64,000 nucleotides of DNA from Stappia indica (lineage in GTDB: Bacteria > Pseudomonadota > Alphaproteobacteria > Rhizobiales > Stappiaceae), in the NCBI RefSeq assembly GCF_001696535.1, contig NZ_MBQE01000004.1, positions 434,001 to 498,000 of the forward strand. Reading direction: 5' to 3'. The notes under the pieces are model-generated. The model was not told the origin of the DNA and searched no databases. It saw only the letters and a list, made by a program, of their open reading frames with translations. Every line of letters starts with the position of its first letter. The stretch's first letter is position 1. A program made the translations under genes and the position numbers. This document shows positions 24,548 to 34,627 of the stretch, piece after piece.

Positions 24548-24746
24548 CTCCGGTCCTTTCTGACGGACGAAGTCCGATGAAAGGGGAAAGTCGGAATGCG
24601 GTGGGGGAGGACCCAAATCGGGCTCCCGAATCCGCAGCTGCCCCCGCAACTGTGAGCGGCGAGTCTTCCTGCATGAACCACTGGGCCTTGCGGTCCGGGA
24701 AGGGCAGGACAAGGCGACGACCCGCGAGCCAGGAGACGAGCCGGAT
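24548..24746 (+). ncRNA. Cobalamin (AdoCbl) riboswitch
   Basis: Leader RNA upstream of the cob genes. The conserved B12 box GCAGCTGCCCCCGCAACTGT starts at 24634. Around it are GAAAGGGGAAAG and GGTG upstream, CCACTGGG and GGGAAGG downstream, and the closing GAGCCAGGAGACG near 24726-24738. Paired ends CTCCGG/CCGGA suggest P1. It should repress the cob operon when adenosylcobalamin is plentiful. Confidence 0.93.
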
Positions 24747-24750
24747 CATC

Positions 24751-24769
24751 CGGGCCCCCACGGGGCCCG
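24751..24769 (+). terminator. GC hairpin after riboswitch, possible expression platform
   Basis: CGGGCCCC and GGGGCCCG flank a three-base loop just after the riboswitch core. No T run follows, so it may be a pause or a translation-control element rather than a true intrinsic terminator. Confidence 0.4.
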
Positions 24770-24881
24770 GCCCGAAACGTCACGCGCCGTCGGGTGGACG
24801 GCAGGAGGCCAGAATGTTCCCGTTGAAGGGCGCCCGCCGCTTCAGCTCTCCCGGCATATCCAGCCGCGGGGAGACCTGCGC

Positions 24882-25469
24882 GTGAGCCATGCTCCCGCAT
24901 CCGATTCCCTGCCTGGCCTGGCTCCTGTCGTGGCCCGCACCGTGCTGGTGACGGGCGGTGCACGCTCGGGCAAGAGCCTCTATGCCGAAGGGCTGGTGAG
25001 CGCAGCGCATCGCGAGCGCATCTATGTCGCCACCTGCACGCCCTTCGACGACGAGATGCGCCAGCGCATCGACCGCCACCGCGACCAGCGGGGCGAGGGC
25101 TGGCGCACCATCGAGGAGCCGCGCGACCTTGCCGGTGTCATCGCCGCCGAAAGCACGGCGCAAAGCGCCATCCTCGTCGATTGCCTGACGCTGTGGCTCA
25201 GCAACCTGATTTTCGCCGAGGCCGATCCGGAAGCGGAGACGGCCCGGCTTGCCGAGGCGCTGCGCGCAGCGCCCGGTCCCGTCGTTCTCGTCACCAACGA
25301 GGTCGGCTCGGGCATCGTGCCCGACAATGCGCTCGCCCGCCGCTTTCGCGACGAGCAGGGGCGCCTCAATCGCCGCATCGCGGAAGTCGCCGATGTCGCG
25401 GTGCTCGTCGCCGCCGGCCTGCCGCTCGTTCTCAAGCCATCCCACCTCCAGCCGGAGATCCGTCTATGA
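24882..25469 (+). CDS. cobU: Adenosylcobinamide kinase / adenosylcobinamide-phosphate guanylyltransferase
   Basis: Bifunctional enzyme of late cobalamin synthesis (CobP in Paracoccus naming) that phosphorylates adenosylcobinamide and then attaches GMP from GTP. It has 195 residues. The P-loop is VTGGARSGKSLYAE (about 23-36), followed by VATCTPFDDEMRQRIDRHRDQRG and then LVDCLTLWLSNL (about 98-109), TNEVGSGIVPDN and ARRFRDEQGRLNRRIA, all diagnostic. The GTG at 24882 is chosen because GGGGAG lies eight bases upstream. It is the first gene after the cobalamin riboswitch and overlaps cobW by four bases. Confidence 0.95.
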   Translation: MSHAPASDSLPGLAPVVARTVLVTGGARSGKSLYAEGLVSAAHRERIYVATCTPFDDEMRQRIDRHRDQRGEGWRTIEEPRDLAGVIAAESTAQSAILVDCLTLWLSNLIFAEADPEAETARLAEALRAAPGPVVLVTNEVGSGIVPDNALARRFRDEQGRLNRRIAEVADVAVLVAAGLPLVLKPSHLQPEIRL

Positions 25470-26587
25470 CCGCATCCACGCCCCGCACCGCCGGCAAGAT
25501 CCCGGCCACCATCGTTACCGGCTTCCTGGGGGCCGGCAAGACGACCCTGCTCTCCAACCTGTTGCGCGAGGCGAAGGGCAAGCGCATTGCGCTCATCGTC
25601 AACGAGTTCGGCGACATGGGCTTCGACGGCTCGCTGGTCGACGGCTGCGCCGATCCGGACTGTGCGGCGGAAGAGGTCGTGGAGCTGACCAACGGCTGCA
25701 TCTGCTGCACCGTCGCCGACGACTTCCTCCCCACCATGGAAATGCTGATCGCCCGCGACGAGGCGCCGGACCACATCGTCATCGAGACCTCGGGCCTGGC
25801 CCTGCCGCAGCCGCTGGTGCGCGCCTTCTCCTGGCCGAGCGTCAAGACCCGTGTGACGGTCGATGCGGTGGTGACGGTGGTGGACGTGGCGGCCGTCGCC
25901 GAAGGTCGCGTGACGGGCGACGAGGTGGCGCTGGCCGCGCAGCGCGCCGCCGACGAGGCGCTGGACCACGACAGCCCGGTGGAGGAACTGTTCGAGGACC
26001 AGCTCGTCTGCGCCGATCTCGTTGTGCTGAACAAGGCCGATCTGGTCGACGCGGCGACGCTGGAGCGCGTGCGCGCCGAAGTCGCCGGCCGCGTCCGGGC
26101 GGCGGTGGAGATCGTCGCGGCGGAAAAGGGCATGCTTGCCGCCGACGTGCTGCTCGGCCGGATGAGCGCCTCGGAAGAGGACATGCACGGCCGCGAAAGC
26201 CATCACGAGCACCATCACCACGACGACCATGACCATGATCACGACGATCATGACCATGACCATGACCATGACCATGATCACCACCATCATCATCACGATC
26301 ATGACGACTTCGTCAGCCATGTGGTCGAGCTCGCCCCGCTCGCCTCGCTGAAGGATCTGGAGGCGCGCGTTGCCGCCGCCATGGCGGTGCCGGGCGTCCT
26401 GCGCATCAAGGGCGCGGTCGGCATCGAGGGCAAAGCGGCACCGGCCATGGTGCAGGCGGTCGGCCCGCGCGTCGAAGCGTGGTTCGCGCGCGATGCACGC
26501 GGTCCCGGCCGGGTCGTGGTGATCGGCCTTGCCGGCTTCGACCTTGCCCGCGTCGAGGGCCTGCTCGCCAGCGCGCTCGCGGCCTGA
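25466..26587 (+). CDS. cobW: CobW GTPase with long His/Asp-rich segment
   Basis: G3E-family GTPase and metallochaperone linked to cobaltochelatase, 373 residues. GFLGAGKT lies at 19-26, the metal-binding CICC at 78-81 and the guanine-specificity NKAD at 209-212. Residues about 246-281 are almost only His and Asp, encoded by CATGAC/CATCAC-type repeats (about 26200-26307). The C-terminal CobW domain follows (about 285-373). The ATG overlaps the cobU stop (ATGA). It likely delivers cobalt to the CobNST chelatase encoded in part by the next gene. The His-rich run may store or sense Co, Zn or Ni. Its repetitive coding suggests length variation between strains. Confidence 0.94.
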   Translation: MTASTPRTAGKIPATIVTGFLGAGKTTLLSNLLREAKGKRIALIVNEFGDMGFDGSLVDGCADPDCAAEEVVELTNGCICCTVADDFLPTMEMLIARDEAPDHIVIETSGLALPQPLVRAFSWPSVKTRVTVDAVVTVVDVAAVAEGRVTGDEVALAAQRAADEALDHDSPVEELFEDQLVCADLVVLNKADLVDAATLERVRAEVAGRVRAAVEIVAAEKGMLAADVLLGRMSASEEDMHGRESHHEHHHHDDHDHDHDDHDHDHDHDHDHHHHHHDHDDFVSHVVELAPLASLKDLEARVAAAMAVPGVLRIKGAVGIEGKAAPAMVQAVGPRVEAWFARDARGPGRVVVIGLAGFDLARVEGLLASALAA

Positions 26588-26623
26588 TCCGGACGACAGG
26601 CCAGGCCCAGGGCAGGAGACGGC

Positions 26624-29600
26624 ATGCATATTCTCGCAGGACGCAGCGGGCGCATCGACCAGGGCGACGAGGCGGTCGATCTCGGCCAGTCGCCGGCCGA
26701 TGTCGTCGTACTGTCGGCAGCCGATACGGAACTCGCCTCGCTCGCTGCCGTGGCGGCGGGCGGCGGAGCGGGACAGCCGAGCCTGCGTCTTGCCAACCTG
26801 ATGGCCCTGTCGCACCCCTATTCGGTCGACATGTATGCGGAGCAGACGGTGGCGGGCTCGCGGCTCGTCGTGCTGCGTCTGCTCGGTGGGGCGGAATACT
26901 GGCCCTATGGCGTCGAGCGGCTGACCGAGGCGGCGCGCGGCCACGGCCTGCACCTGGCGGTGATGCCGGGCGACGACCGCTGGGACGCGGACCTTGCCGC
27001 CCGCTCCACGCTGCCCGTCGACGAGGTGATGCGCCTGTGGCGCTATCTCGCCGAAGGCGGGGCGGAGAATCTCGGCAACTTCCTGCGCTACGCCGCGCAT
27101 CTGCTGGACGGGGCGGAGGAGCCCGATCCGCCGCGCCCGTTGCCGCGCGCCGGCCTGCTGCTGCCCGGCCGGGCACGCCCGACGCTGGCCGAGCTGCGGG
27201 CGACATGGGCCGATCCCGCCGCTCCCGTTGCCGCAATCGTCTTCTACAAGGCCCTGATGCAGAGCGCGGCGACCGCTCCGGTCGAGGCCCTGTGCGCGGC
27301 GCTGTCGGGCGAGGGCATCAACCCGCTGCCGATCTTCGTCTCCTCGCTGAAGGAGGCCGAATCCGCCTCCGTGCTGGCCGCGCTCTTTGCCGAGGCGCCG
27401 CCCGCCGTGGTGCTCAACGCCACCGCCTTCGCCGTCTCGAAGGCCGGCGAGGCCCACAGCGGAACGCCGCTCGATGCGCCGGGCGTGCCCGTGCTGCAGG
27501 TGGTGTTCTCCTCGTCCTCGGAAGAGGGCTGGCGCGACGCCGACCAGGGCCTGTCGATCCGCGATCTTGCCATGCATGTGGTGATGCCGGAGGTGGACGG
27601 GCGCATTCTCACGCGCGCCGTGTCCTTCAAGGAGCAGGCGCCGCACGATCCGCTCACCCAGTCCGCGACCATGCGCTTCGTGCCCAAGGCCGACCGGGTG
27701 GCCTTCGTCGCGGCCCAGGCCGCGCGGATCGCCCGCCTCGCCGCCACCCCGGCGGCGGAGCGCAAGGTGGCGCTGATCCTTGCCAACTATCCCAACAAGG
27801 ACGGGCGCCTGGCCAATGGCGTCGGCCTCGACACGCCGGCCTCCTGCGCCCGCCTGTTGCAGGCACTTGCCGCCGAGGGCTACCGCATCGACGGCGCGCC
27901 GCAGGGCTCTGCCGAGCTGATGGCGCGGATCAGCGACGGCCCGACCAACGACATCGCCACCCGTCGCGTGCGCCATGGCGGCGCTGAGCTGCCGCTCGCC
28001 GACTATGCCGCCGCCTTCGCCCGGCTGCCGCGGGCGGTGCGCGAGGCGGTCACCGCCCGGTGGGGGGAGCCGCAAGACGATCCGCATGTGGAGGAGGGGG
28101 CGTTCCGCCTCGCCGTGACGCGCTTCGGCAATGCGGTCGTCGGCATTCAGCCCGCGCGGGGCTACAACATCGATCCCAAGGCGACCTATCACGACCCGGA
28201 CCTGGTACCGCCGCACCACTATTTCGCGTTCTACATCTGGCTGCGCGAGGCATTCGGTGTCCACGCCGTGGTGCATATGGGCAAGCACGGAAACCTCGAA
28301 TGGCTGCCGGGCAAGGCGCTGGCGCTGTCGGAAGACTGTTTCCCCGAAGCCGTGCTGGGGCCGCTGCCCAACATCTATCCCTTCATCGTCAACGATCCGG
28401 GCGAGGGGGCGCAGGCCAAGCGCCGCACCTCCGCCGTCATCGTCGATCATCTGACGCCGCCGCTGGCACGGGCCGAAAGCCACGGTGTTGCCGCCGAGCT
28501 GGAAGTGCTGCTCGACGAGTATTACCTGGCGCAGGGCGTCGACCCGCGCCGGCTGAAGGCGCTGACCCGCGACATTCTCGAGGCGGCGGAGCGGCACGGC
28601 CTCGACCGCGACATCGGCCTGACGAGCGAGATGGACGAGGAGACGCGGCTCGCGCGGCTCGACGCGCATCTGTGCGACCTGAAGGAACTGCAGATCCGCG
28701 ACGGGCTGCATGTGCTGGGTGCTGCACCTGGCGGCGATCTGCTGACCGCGCTCCTGGTGGCGCTGGTGCGGGTGCCGCGCGGCGAGGGGCCGGCGAATGA
28801 GGGCATCACCCGGGCGCTTGCCCGCGACCTCGGACTGGAGGACTTCGACCCGCTCGCCTGTGCCTACGAACTGCCCTTCGATGGTCCGCGCCCGGCGCTG
28901 CTTGAAGAGGTGGCAAGCAGCCCCTGGCGCAGCTGCGGCGACACGGTGGAGCGGCTGGAACTGCTGGCCGCCCGGCTGGTGGAACAGGGATCTGCGCCGG
29001 ACGGCTTTGACGCGACCGCCGCCGTGCTGGAGGAGATTACGACGCGCATCTGTCCGGCCGTCACCGCCTCGGGCGAGGCGGAAACCGCCGGCGTTCTTGC
29101 CGGTCTTGCCGGGCGCTTCGTACCGCCGGGCCCGTCCGGCGCGCCGACGCGCGGGCGCCCCGACGTGCTGCCGACGGGCCGCAACTTCTACTCCGTTGAT
29201 GTGCGCGCGGTGCCGACCGAAACTTCCTGGCGCATCGGCGCGGCCAGTGCCGAGCGGTTGGTCGAGCGGCATTTCCAGGACGAGGGCGAGTATCCGGCCG
29301 CTGTCGTGCTGACCTGCTGGGGCACGGCCAACATGCGCACCGGCGGCGACGACATCGCCCAGGCGCTGGCGCTGATCGGTGCCCGGCCGAAATGGGAGGC
29401 GGGCTCGGGCCGCGTCACCGGCTTCGATATTCTGTCGCTGGCCGAGCTCGGCCGGCCGCGCGTCGATGTCACGCTGCGTATTTCCGGCTTCTTCCGCGAT
29501 GCCTTCCCGCATCAGGTCGACCTGTTCCAGTCGGCGGTCGCCGCCATCGCCGCGCTGGAGGAGCCGGAAGACGCCAACCCGCTCGCCGCGCGCGCCCGCA

Positions 29601-30397
29601 AGGAAGCCGCCCGGCTGGAGGCGGACGGCCTTGCCCCGGAAAAGGCCCGCCGGCAGGCGCTCTACCGGGTCTTCGGGTCGAAGCCCGGTGCCTATGGCGC
29701 CGGCCTGCAGGCGCTGATCGACGAGCGGATCTGGGACGCCCGCGCGGACTTTGCCGACGCGTTCCTCGCCTGGGGTTCCTACGCCTATGGCGGCGGGGCG
29801 AAGGGCGAGGGCGCGCGCGCCAGCCTGACCGCGCGCTTGTCGCAGGTCGATGCGGTGCTGCACAACCAGGACAACCGCGAGCACGATCTGCTCGACAGCG
29901 ACGACTACTACCAGTTCGAGGGCGGGCTCGCCGCCACGGTGGAAACGCTGAAGGGCGCGGCGCCGAAGATCTATCACAACGACCATTCGCGCCCCGAGCG
30001 CCCGGTGATCCGCACCCTGTCGGAGGAGATCGGCCGGGTGGTGCGGGCGCGCGCCGCCAATCCGAAGTGGATCGCCGGCGTCATGCGCCACGGCTACAAG
30101 GGCGCCTTCGAGATCGCCGCGACGGTGGATTATCTCTTCGCCTTTTCCGCGACCACCAATGCGGTGGGCGACCATCACTTCGACCAGCTCTATGATGCCT
30201 ATCTGGACGACAGTGAGGTCCGCGCCTTTCTGGAGACGACCAATCCGAAGGCGCTGGAGGAAATCGAGGCGCGCTTCCGCGAGGCGGTCGAGCGCGATCT
30301 GTGGCGGCCGCGGCGCAATTCGGTGCGCGCGGCCTTGAACATCGAAAGCCCGCTGGGGGAAACCCGGCCGGGGCAGGAAAGGGAGACGACCTCGTGA
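26624..30397 (+). CDS. cobN: Cobaltochelatase large subunit CobN
   Basis: Large subunit of the aerobic-pathway ATP-dependent cobaltochelatase, which inserts Co(II) into hydrogenobyrinic acid a,c-diamide. It has 1257 residues, the normal length. Family segments are [23 protein letters not shown] (about 547-569), [19 protein letters not shown], and [17 protein letters not shown] with [16 protein letters not shown] toward the C-terminus. AGGAG lies eight bases before the ATG. The CobS and CobT partners are not in the window and must lie elsewhere. Its stop overlaps the GTG of cobO. Confidence 0.97.
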   Translation: MHILAGRSGRIDQGDEAVDLGQSPADVVVLSAADTELASLAAVAAGGGAGQPSLRLANLMALSHPYSVDMYAEQTVAGSRLVVLRLLGGAEYWPYGVERLTEAARGHGLHLAVMPGDDRWDADLAARSTLPVDEVMRLWRYLAEGGAENLGNFLRYAAHLLDGAEEPDPPRPLPRAGLLLPGRARPTLAELRATWADPAAPVAAIVFYKALMQSAATAPVEALCAALSGEGINPLPIFVSSLKEAESASVLAALFAEAPPAVVLNATAFAVSKAGEAHSGTPLDAPGVPVLQVVFSSSSEEGWRDADQGLSIRDLAMHVVMPEVDGRILTRAVSFKEQAPHDPLTQSATMRFVPKADRVAFVAAQAARIARLAATPAAERKVALILANYPNKDGRLANGVGLDTPASCARLLQALAAEGYRIDGAPQGSAELMARISDGPTNDIATRRVRHGGAELPLADYAAAFARLPRAVREAVTARWGEPQDDPHVEEGAFRLAVTRFGNAVVGIQPARGYNIDPKATYHDPDLVPPHHYFAFYIWLREAFGVHAVVHMGKHGNLEWLPGKALALSEDCFPEAVLGPLPNIYPFIVNDPGEGAQAKRRTSAVIVDHLTPPLARAESHGVAAELEVLLDEYYLAQGVDPRRLKALTRDILEAAERHGLDRDIGLTSEMDEETRLARLDAHLCDLKELQIRDGLHVLGAAPGGDLLTALLVALVRVPRGEGPANEGITRALARDLGLEDFDPLACAYELPFDGPRPALLEEVASSPWRSCGDTVERLELLAARLVEQGSAPDGFDATAAVLEEITTRICPAVTASGEAETAGVLAGLAGRFVPPGPSGAPTRGRPDVLPTGRNFYSVDVRAVPTETSWRIGAASAERLVERHFQDEGEYPAAVVLTCWGTANMRTGGDDIAQALALIGARPKWEAGSGRVTGFDILSLAELGRPRVDVTLRISGFFRDAFPHQVDLFQSAVAAIAALEEPEDANPLAARARKEAARLEADGLAPEKARRQALYRVFGSKPGAYGAGLQALIDERIWDARADFADAFLAWGSYAYGGGAKGEGARASLTARLSQVDAVLHNQDNREHDLLDSDDYYQFEGGLAATVETLKGAAPKIYHNDHSRPERPVIRTLSEEIGRVVRARAANPKWIAGVMRHGYKGAFEIAATVDYLFAFSATTNAVGDHHFDQLYDAYLDDSEVRAFLETTNPKALEEIEARFREAVERDLWRPRRNSVRAALNIESPLGETRPGQERETTS

Positions 30398-31026
30398 GCG
30401 ACAAGAAGGCCGAAATGAGCGAAGAGGAGCTCAACGCCCGCCACGCCGAGAAGATGCGCAAGAAGAAGGCCGCGCGCGACAAGATCATGGCGACCAAGAC
30501 CATCGAGAAGGGTCTCCTGATCGTCCATACCGGCAAGGGCAAGGGCAAGTCGACGGCCGGCTTCGGCATGGTGTTCCGCTCGCTCGGCCATGGCCACAAG
30601 GTCGCCGTGGTGCAGTTCGTCAAGGGCCGCATCGAAACCGGCGAGCGCATGGCGCTGGAGCGCTTCTCCGACCTCGTCACCATCAAGCGCATGGGCGAGG
30701 GCTTCACCTGGGAGACCCAGGACCGCCAGCGCGACATCGACGCCGCCCGCGCCGCCTGGGAAGCGGCCAAGGACCTGATCCGCTCGCGCGAGCATCGCCT
30801 CGTCCTGTGCGACGAGCTGAATATCGTGCTGCGCTACGACTACCTGCCGATCGAGGAAGTCGTCGCCTTTCTGCGCGACGAGAAGCCGGAGGACGTGCAT
30901 GTCGTCATCACCGGCCGCAACGCCAAGGACGAGCTGATCGAGATCGCCGACCTCGTCACCGAGATGGAGCAGGTCAAGCACCCGTTCCGCTCCGGCGTGA
31001 AGCCGCAGGAGGGGATCGAGTTCTGA
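30394..31026 (+). CDS. cobO: Cob(I)yrinic acid a,c-diamide adenosyltransferase
   Basis: CobO/BtuR-type ATP:corrinoid adenosyltransferase of 210 residues, which forms the cobalt-adenosyl bond. The P-loop is [17 protein letters not shown] (about 41-57). Further markers are [30 protein letters not shown] and [14 protein letters not shown] (about 139-152). The GTG at 30394 overlaps the cobN stop and has GGGAG nine bases upstream. A Lys/Glu-rich N-terminal tail of about 30 residues is usual in alphaproteobacteria. Confidence 0.96.
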   Translation: MSDKKAEMSEEELNARHAEKMRKKKAARDKIMATKTIEKGLLIVHTGKGKGKSTAGFGMVFRSLGHGHKVAVVQFVKGRIETGERMALERFSDLVTIKRMGEGFTWETQDRQRDIDAARAAWEAAKDLIRSREHRLVLCDELNIVLRYDYLPIEEVVAFLRDEKPEDVHVVITGRNAKDELIEIADLVTEMEQVKHPFRSGVKPQEGIEF

Positions 31027-32498
31027 TGGCGGCAGGCCGCCGCTCCCCCGCCCTGATGATCCAGGGTACCGGCTCGAATGTCGGCAAGAGCCTCGTCGTG
31101 GCGGGGCTCTGCCGGCTGTTCGCCGACCGGGGGCTGAAGGTGCGGCCGTTCAAGCCGCAGAACATGTCGAACAACGCGGCCGTCACCGCCGACGGCGGCG
31201 AGATCGGCCGGGCACAGGCGCTGCAGGCGATGGCCGCGCGCGTGCCGCTGTCGGTGCATATGAACCCGGTGCTCTTGAAGCCCGAGACGGATGTGGGGGC
31301 GCAGGTCATCGTGCAGGGGCGGCGCGCCGGCACGATGCGCGCGCGCGAATACGGCAGCCGCAAGGCCGAGCTCCTGCCGAAGGTGCTGGAGAGTTTCGAC
31401 CGGCTCGGCGAGGGCGCGGACCTCGTTCTGGTGGAAGGGGCGGGCAGCCCGGCGGAGATCAACCTGCGCGCCGGCGACATCGCCAATATGGGGTTTGCCG
31501 AGGCCGTCGATATTCCCGTCGCCCTGTGCGGCGACATCGACCGCGGCGGCGTGATCGCCAGCCTCGTCGGCACCCATGCGATCCTGCCCGAGGCGGAGCG
31601 CGCCCGCATCAAGGCCTTTCTCGTCAACCGTTTCCGCGGGGATGTGTCTCTGTTCGATGAAGGCGTGCGGGAGATCGCCGCGCGCACCGGCTGGCGCCCG
31701 CTCGGGGTGGTGCCGTGGTTCGCCGATGCCCACCGCCTGCCGGCCGAGGATGCGCTGGCGCTGGAGGAAAGCGACGGCGACGGCTCGGTGAAGATCGCCG
31801 TGCCGGTGATCAGCCGCATCGCCAATTTCGACGATCTCGATCCGCTGCGGCTGGAGCCGGGCGTGACGCTGGAACTGGTCGGCCCGGGCCGGCCGCTGCC
31901 GGGCGATGCGGATCTGGTGCTGCTGCCCGGGTCCAAGTCGACGGTCGGGGACCTCGCCTTCTTCCGCGCGCAAGGCTGGGACATCGACCTTAGCGCCCAT
32001 GTGCGGCGCGGCGGCCGCGTCATGGGCGTGTGCGGCGGCTACCAGATGCTGGGGCGGACGATCAGCGATCCCGACGGCATCGAGGGCACGCCCGGCACCG
32101 TCGACGGGCTTTGCCTGCTCGACGTCGATACGGTGCTGACGGCGGACAAGCGGCTTGTCGAGGTGACCGGCCGCCATGCGGCAAGCGGCGCAGCGCTCTC
32201 CGGCTACGAGATCCATATCGGCCGCACGCAAGGGCCGGACACCGCGCGTCCCTTTGCGCTGCTGGGCGAGAGCGGCGAGCCGGATGGGGCGGTCTCGGCG
32301 AACGGACGCATCGCCGGCACCTATGTGCACGGGCTGTTCGCGTCGGACACGTTCCGTGCCGGCCTGCTGGCGGGACTGGGCAGCGGCTCCACTCGCGCCT
32401 ATGAGGGGGAGATCGACCGGACGCTCGACGCGCTGGCCGCGCATCTGGAAGCCTCGCTCGATATCGATGCGCTGCTGGAGATCGCCCGCGCGCGCTAG
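31026..32498 (+). CDS. cobQ: Cobyric acid synthase
   Basis: Glutamine-dependent amidotransferase of 490 residues that amidates four carboxyls of adenosylcobyrinic acid diamide. The N-terminal ATP-binding domain has [12 protein letters not shown] (11-22), [13 protein letters not shown] (42-54) and [12 protein letters not shown] (about 137-148). The C-terminal class I glutamine amidotransferase domain has the nucleophile Cys336 in [10 protein letters not shown] and His in GTYVHGLF. The ATG overlaps the cobO stop (TGATG). It ends six bases from the convergent cbiB gene. Confidence 0.97.
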   Translation: MAAGRRSPALMIQGTGSNVGKSLVVAGLCRLFADRGLKVRPFKPQNMSNNAAVTADGGEIGRAQALQAMAARVPLSVHMNPVLLKPETDVGAQVIVQGRRAGTMRAREYGSRKAELLPKVLESFDRLGEGADLVLVEGAGSPAEINLRAGDIANMGFAEAVDIPVALCGDIDRGGVIASLVGTHAILPEAERARIKAFLVNRFRGDVSLFDEGVREIAARTGWRPLGVVPWFADAHRLPAEDALALEESDGDGSVKIAVPVISRIANFDDLDPLRLEPGVTLELVGPGRPLPGDADLVLLPGSKSTVGDLAFFRAQGWDIDLSAHVRRGGRVMGVCGGYQMLGRTISDPDGIEGTPGTVDGLCLLDVDTVLTADKRLVEVTGRHAASGAALSGYEIHIGRTQGPDTARPFALLGESGEPDGAVSANGRIAGTYVHGLFASDTFRAGLLAGLGSGSTRAYEGEIDRTLDALAAHLEASLDIDALLEIARAR

Positions 32499-32504
32499 TC
32501 GCAG

Positions 32505-33488
32505 TCAGGCACTCAGAGCGACCGCGACAGCGACGGCCGCGACCGCAACTCCCTGCAGCACCATCGCCTGGCGAAACACCTTCAGCGCCCTGGAAATGTC
32601 TCCGGCGGTGGCCTCGCGCCGGCCGCCTTCGTTCATGTAGGGATCGTCGACCGTGTAGCCGGGATAGGCGCGCGGGCCGGCGAGTGCCAGGCCCAGCACG
32701 GAGGCCATCGCCGCTTCCGGCCAGCCGGCATTGGGCGAGCGGTGCTTCGGCGCGTCCCGTCGCATCACGGAAAGGCTTTGCTTGATACTGCCGTCGTTCA
32801 GCGGCGCTGTCAGTGCCATGGCGAGCCCGCACAGGCGCGCGGCCGGCCAGTTCACCAGATCGTCGAAGCGGGCAGAGGCCCAGCCGAAGGCCTCGTGCCG
32901 CTCGGTCCGATGGCCGATCATCGAATCCGCCGTGTTCACCGCCTTGTAGGCGATCAGCCCCGGCAGGCCGAGCAGCAGGAACCAGAAGGTGGGCGCGGTC
33001 ACCCCGTCGGCGGCGTTCTCTGCACAGGATTCGATGGCCGCACGGGAAACTCCGGCCTCGTCGAGCTGTTGCGGATCGCGGCCGACGATCATCGCCACCG
33101 CGCGGCGGCCTCCGGCAAGCCCGCCCTCCAGCAGGCCGTCGCGCACCGCGGCCACGTGCTCATAAAGGCTCTTCTGGGCGATGAAGATCGCCGCGATCAC
33201 GGCGATGCCGATTTCGCCGAAGGGGACTGCGCGCAGGATCGCTTCCAGCAGCGCGCCGATCAGCAGCGAGCAGGCGACGAGACTGGCCAGAAACACCGCG
33301 CCGTAGATCTTGCGCGCGCGGGGCGAGGCGGCGGGGTCGTTGAAGTCCTGATCGGCGATCTCGATCACCTTGCCGAACAGCACCACCGGATGCGGCACCG
33401 TGTTCCACAGCCAGCGCGGGTCGCCGACCAGCGCGTCCAGCACCAGGGCCAGCAGCAGCAGGAAGGCGGTGTCGGCAAACAGCAGCAT
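32505..33488 (-). CDS. cbiB: Adenosylcobinamide-phosphate synthase CbiB
   Basis: Membrane enzyme of 327 residues (CobD in Paracoccus naming) that joins adenosylcobyric acid to aminopropanol phosphate or a related aminoalcohol. Family segments are LDALVGDPRWLWNTVPHPVVLFGKVIE (N-terminal, about 17-43), SRAAIESCAENAADGVTAPTFWFLLLG (about 148-174), YKAVNTADSMIGHRTERHEAFGWASARFDDL and NWPAARL, and PNAGWPEAAMA. There are about five hydrophobic segments. It is four bases downstream of the threonine-phosphate decarboxylase gene, its metabolic partner, and convergent with the riboswitch-controlled cob operon. Confidence 0.95.
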   Translation of the reverse strand: MLLFADTAFLLLLALVLDALVGDPRWLWNTVPHPVVLFGKVIEIADQDFNDPAASPRARKIYGAVFLASLVACSLLIGALLEAILRAVPFGEIGIAVIAAIFIAQKSLYEHVAAVRDGLLEGGLAGGRRAVAMIVGRDPQQLDEAGVSRAAIESCAENAADGVTAPTFWFLLLGLPGLIAYKAVNTADSMIGHRTERHEAFGWASARFDDLVNWPAARLCGLAMALTAPLNDGSIKQSLSVMRRDAPKHRSPNAGWPEAAMASVLGLALAGPRAYPGYTVDDPYMNEGGRREATAGDISRALKVFRQAMVLQGVAVAAVAVAVALSA

Positions 33489-33492
33489 GGCC

Positions 33493-34512
33493 CTAGCGTC
33501 CCGATGCCGTGCCGCTGTCGGCCATGGCGCTTTGCAGCGCGGCCTCGAGCCGGGTCAGCCCCGCGCGTCCACCGGGAAGGCCGATGCGCAGCCAAGTCGG
33601 GGCGTAGTCGAAGATGCGCGTCCAGATCCGCTGCCGGGCGAGCGCTTCGTGCAGGCCGGCGGCGTTGCGCGTTCCCGCCAGCACGAAAAGCGGCGTGCCG
33701 CCGAAGACGGAGAGCCCGTGCATCTGCAGGGACAGCGTCAGGTCGGCGGCTTCGTCCGCAAGCTGCGCCATCATCGCGCGGCGCCAGGCATCATTGCCGA
33801 GCGCCTGCACGCCGGTCTCGATGGCCGGGCCGGAGACGGCCCAGCTCTCCAGCCGCTCGCCAAGTTCGGCGACGACGGCCTCCGGTCCCGCGGCAAAACC
33901 GAGGCGCAGGCCGGCAAGCCCGTAGAACTTGCCGAAGGAGCGCAGCACCACCGCCGGGCGTCCGGCCAGATGCGGCAGCACGCTGGCGCCCGGCACGCAG
34001 TCGGCAAAGGCTTCGTCGATGACGAGCATGCCGCCGCGCTCCGCCATCTGCCCGGCCATGTGGCGCAGGCTCGACGGGTCGACCAGCCGGCCGTCGGGAT
34101 TGTTCGGGTTGACGATCACCAGCACCTTCACCTCGGGCGCCAGCTCCGCATGCGGCGAGGTGATCTCGCAGACCCGCCGTCCGGCGCGGCGCCAGGCATC
34201 GCCGTGGCTGCCATAGGTCGGCCCGGCAATGGCGACGTCGCCCTGGGGCAACACATGGGGCAGCAGCGCGATCAGCGCCTGCGTGCCCGGCGCGGCGACG
34301 AGCATCAGGTGGGCGGGCACCTCATAGGCCTTGCGCGCGGCGGCGAGCAGCCGGTCGAGCGCGCCCAGCGAGGGCAGGTCCTGCCAGCAGCGGGCGGGCA
34401 GGGAGGGCACGGGATAGGCATGCGGATTGATGCCGGTCGACAGGTCCAGCCAGTCCTCGGCGAGCCCGCCATACCGGGCCATCGCGCCGCCCAGATCGCC
34501 GCCATGCTTCAT
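33493..34512 (-). CDS. cobD: L-threonine-O-3-phosphate decarboxylase (CobD; CobC in Paracoccus naming)
   Basis: PLP-dependent class I/II aminotransferase-fold enzyme of 339 residues that makes (R)-1-amino-2-propanol phosphate for the nucleotide loop of B12. It opens KHGGDLGGAMARYG and DLSTGINPHAYP (about residues 2-32), which is diagnostic for this family. The PLP-binding lysine is in RSFGKFYGLAGLRLGFA (about 190-206), and NPNNPDGR lies near 133. It is cotranscribed with cbiB. No cobalamin riboswitch is seen in the 115 bases upstream. Confidence 0.94.
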   Translation of the reverse strand: MKHGGDLGGAMARYGGLAEDWLDLSTGINPHAYPVPSLPARCWQDLPSLGALDRLLAAARKAYEVPAHLMLVAAPGTQALIALLPHVLPQGDVAIAGPTYGSHGDAWRRAGRRVCEITSPHAELAPEVKVLVIVNPNNPDGRLVDPSSLRHMAGQMAERGGMLVIDEAFADCVPGASVLPHLAGRPAVVLRSFGKFYGLAGLRLGFAAGPEAVVAELGERLESWAVSGPAIETGVQALGNDAWRRAMMAQLADEAADLTLSLQMHGLSVFGGTPLFVLAGTRNAAGLHEALARQRIWTRIFDYAPTWLRIGLPGGRAGLTRLEAALQSAMADSGTASGR

Positions 34513-34627
34513 GCGCTCGTCTCCGTTCGCTCCATTCGGAACGGACCCTAGAACACGAGGCGCAAGGCGGGAAACGCTTTTCGGCGCGCACAGCTTGGGC
34601 GTCGCGTTTTGCCGCTTCGCGTGTCGC

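Noticed and set aside
25022-30178. Very long minus-strand open frame opposite cobU, cobW and cobN
   Set aside because: It mirrors the third-position GC bias of the plus-strand cob genes, consists of Arg/Gly/His-rich low-complexity sequence and has no family features. The plus-strand genes are fully recognisable.
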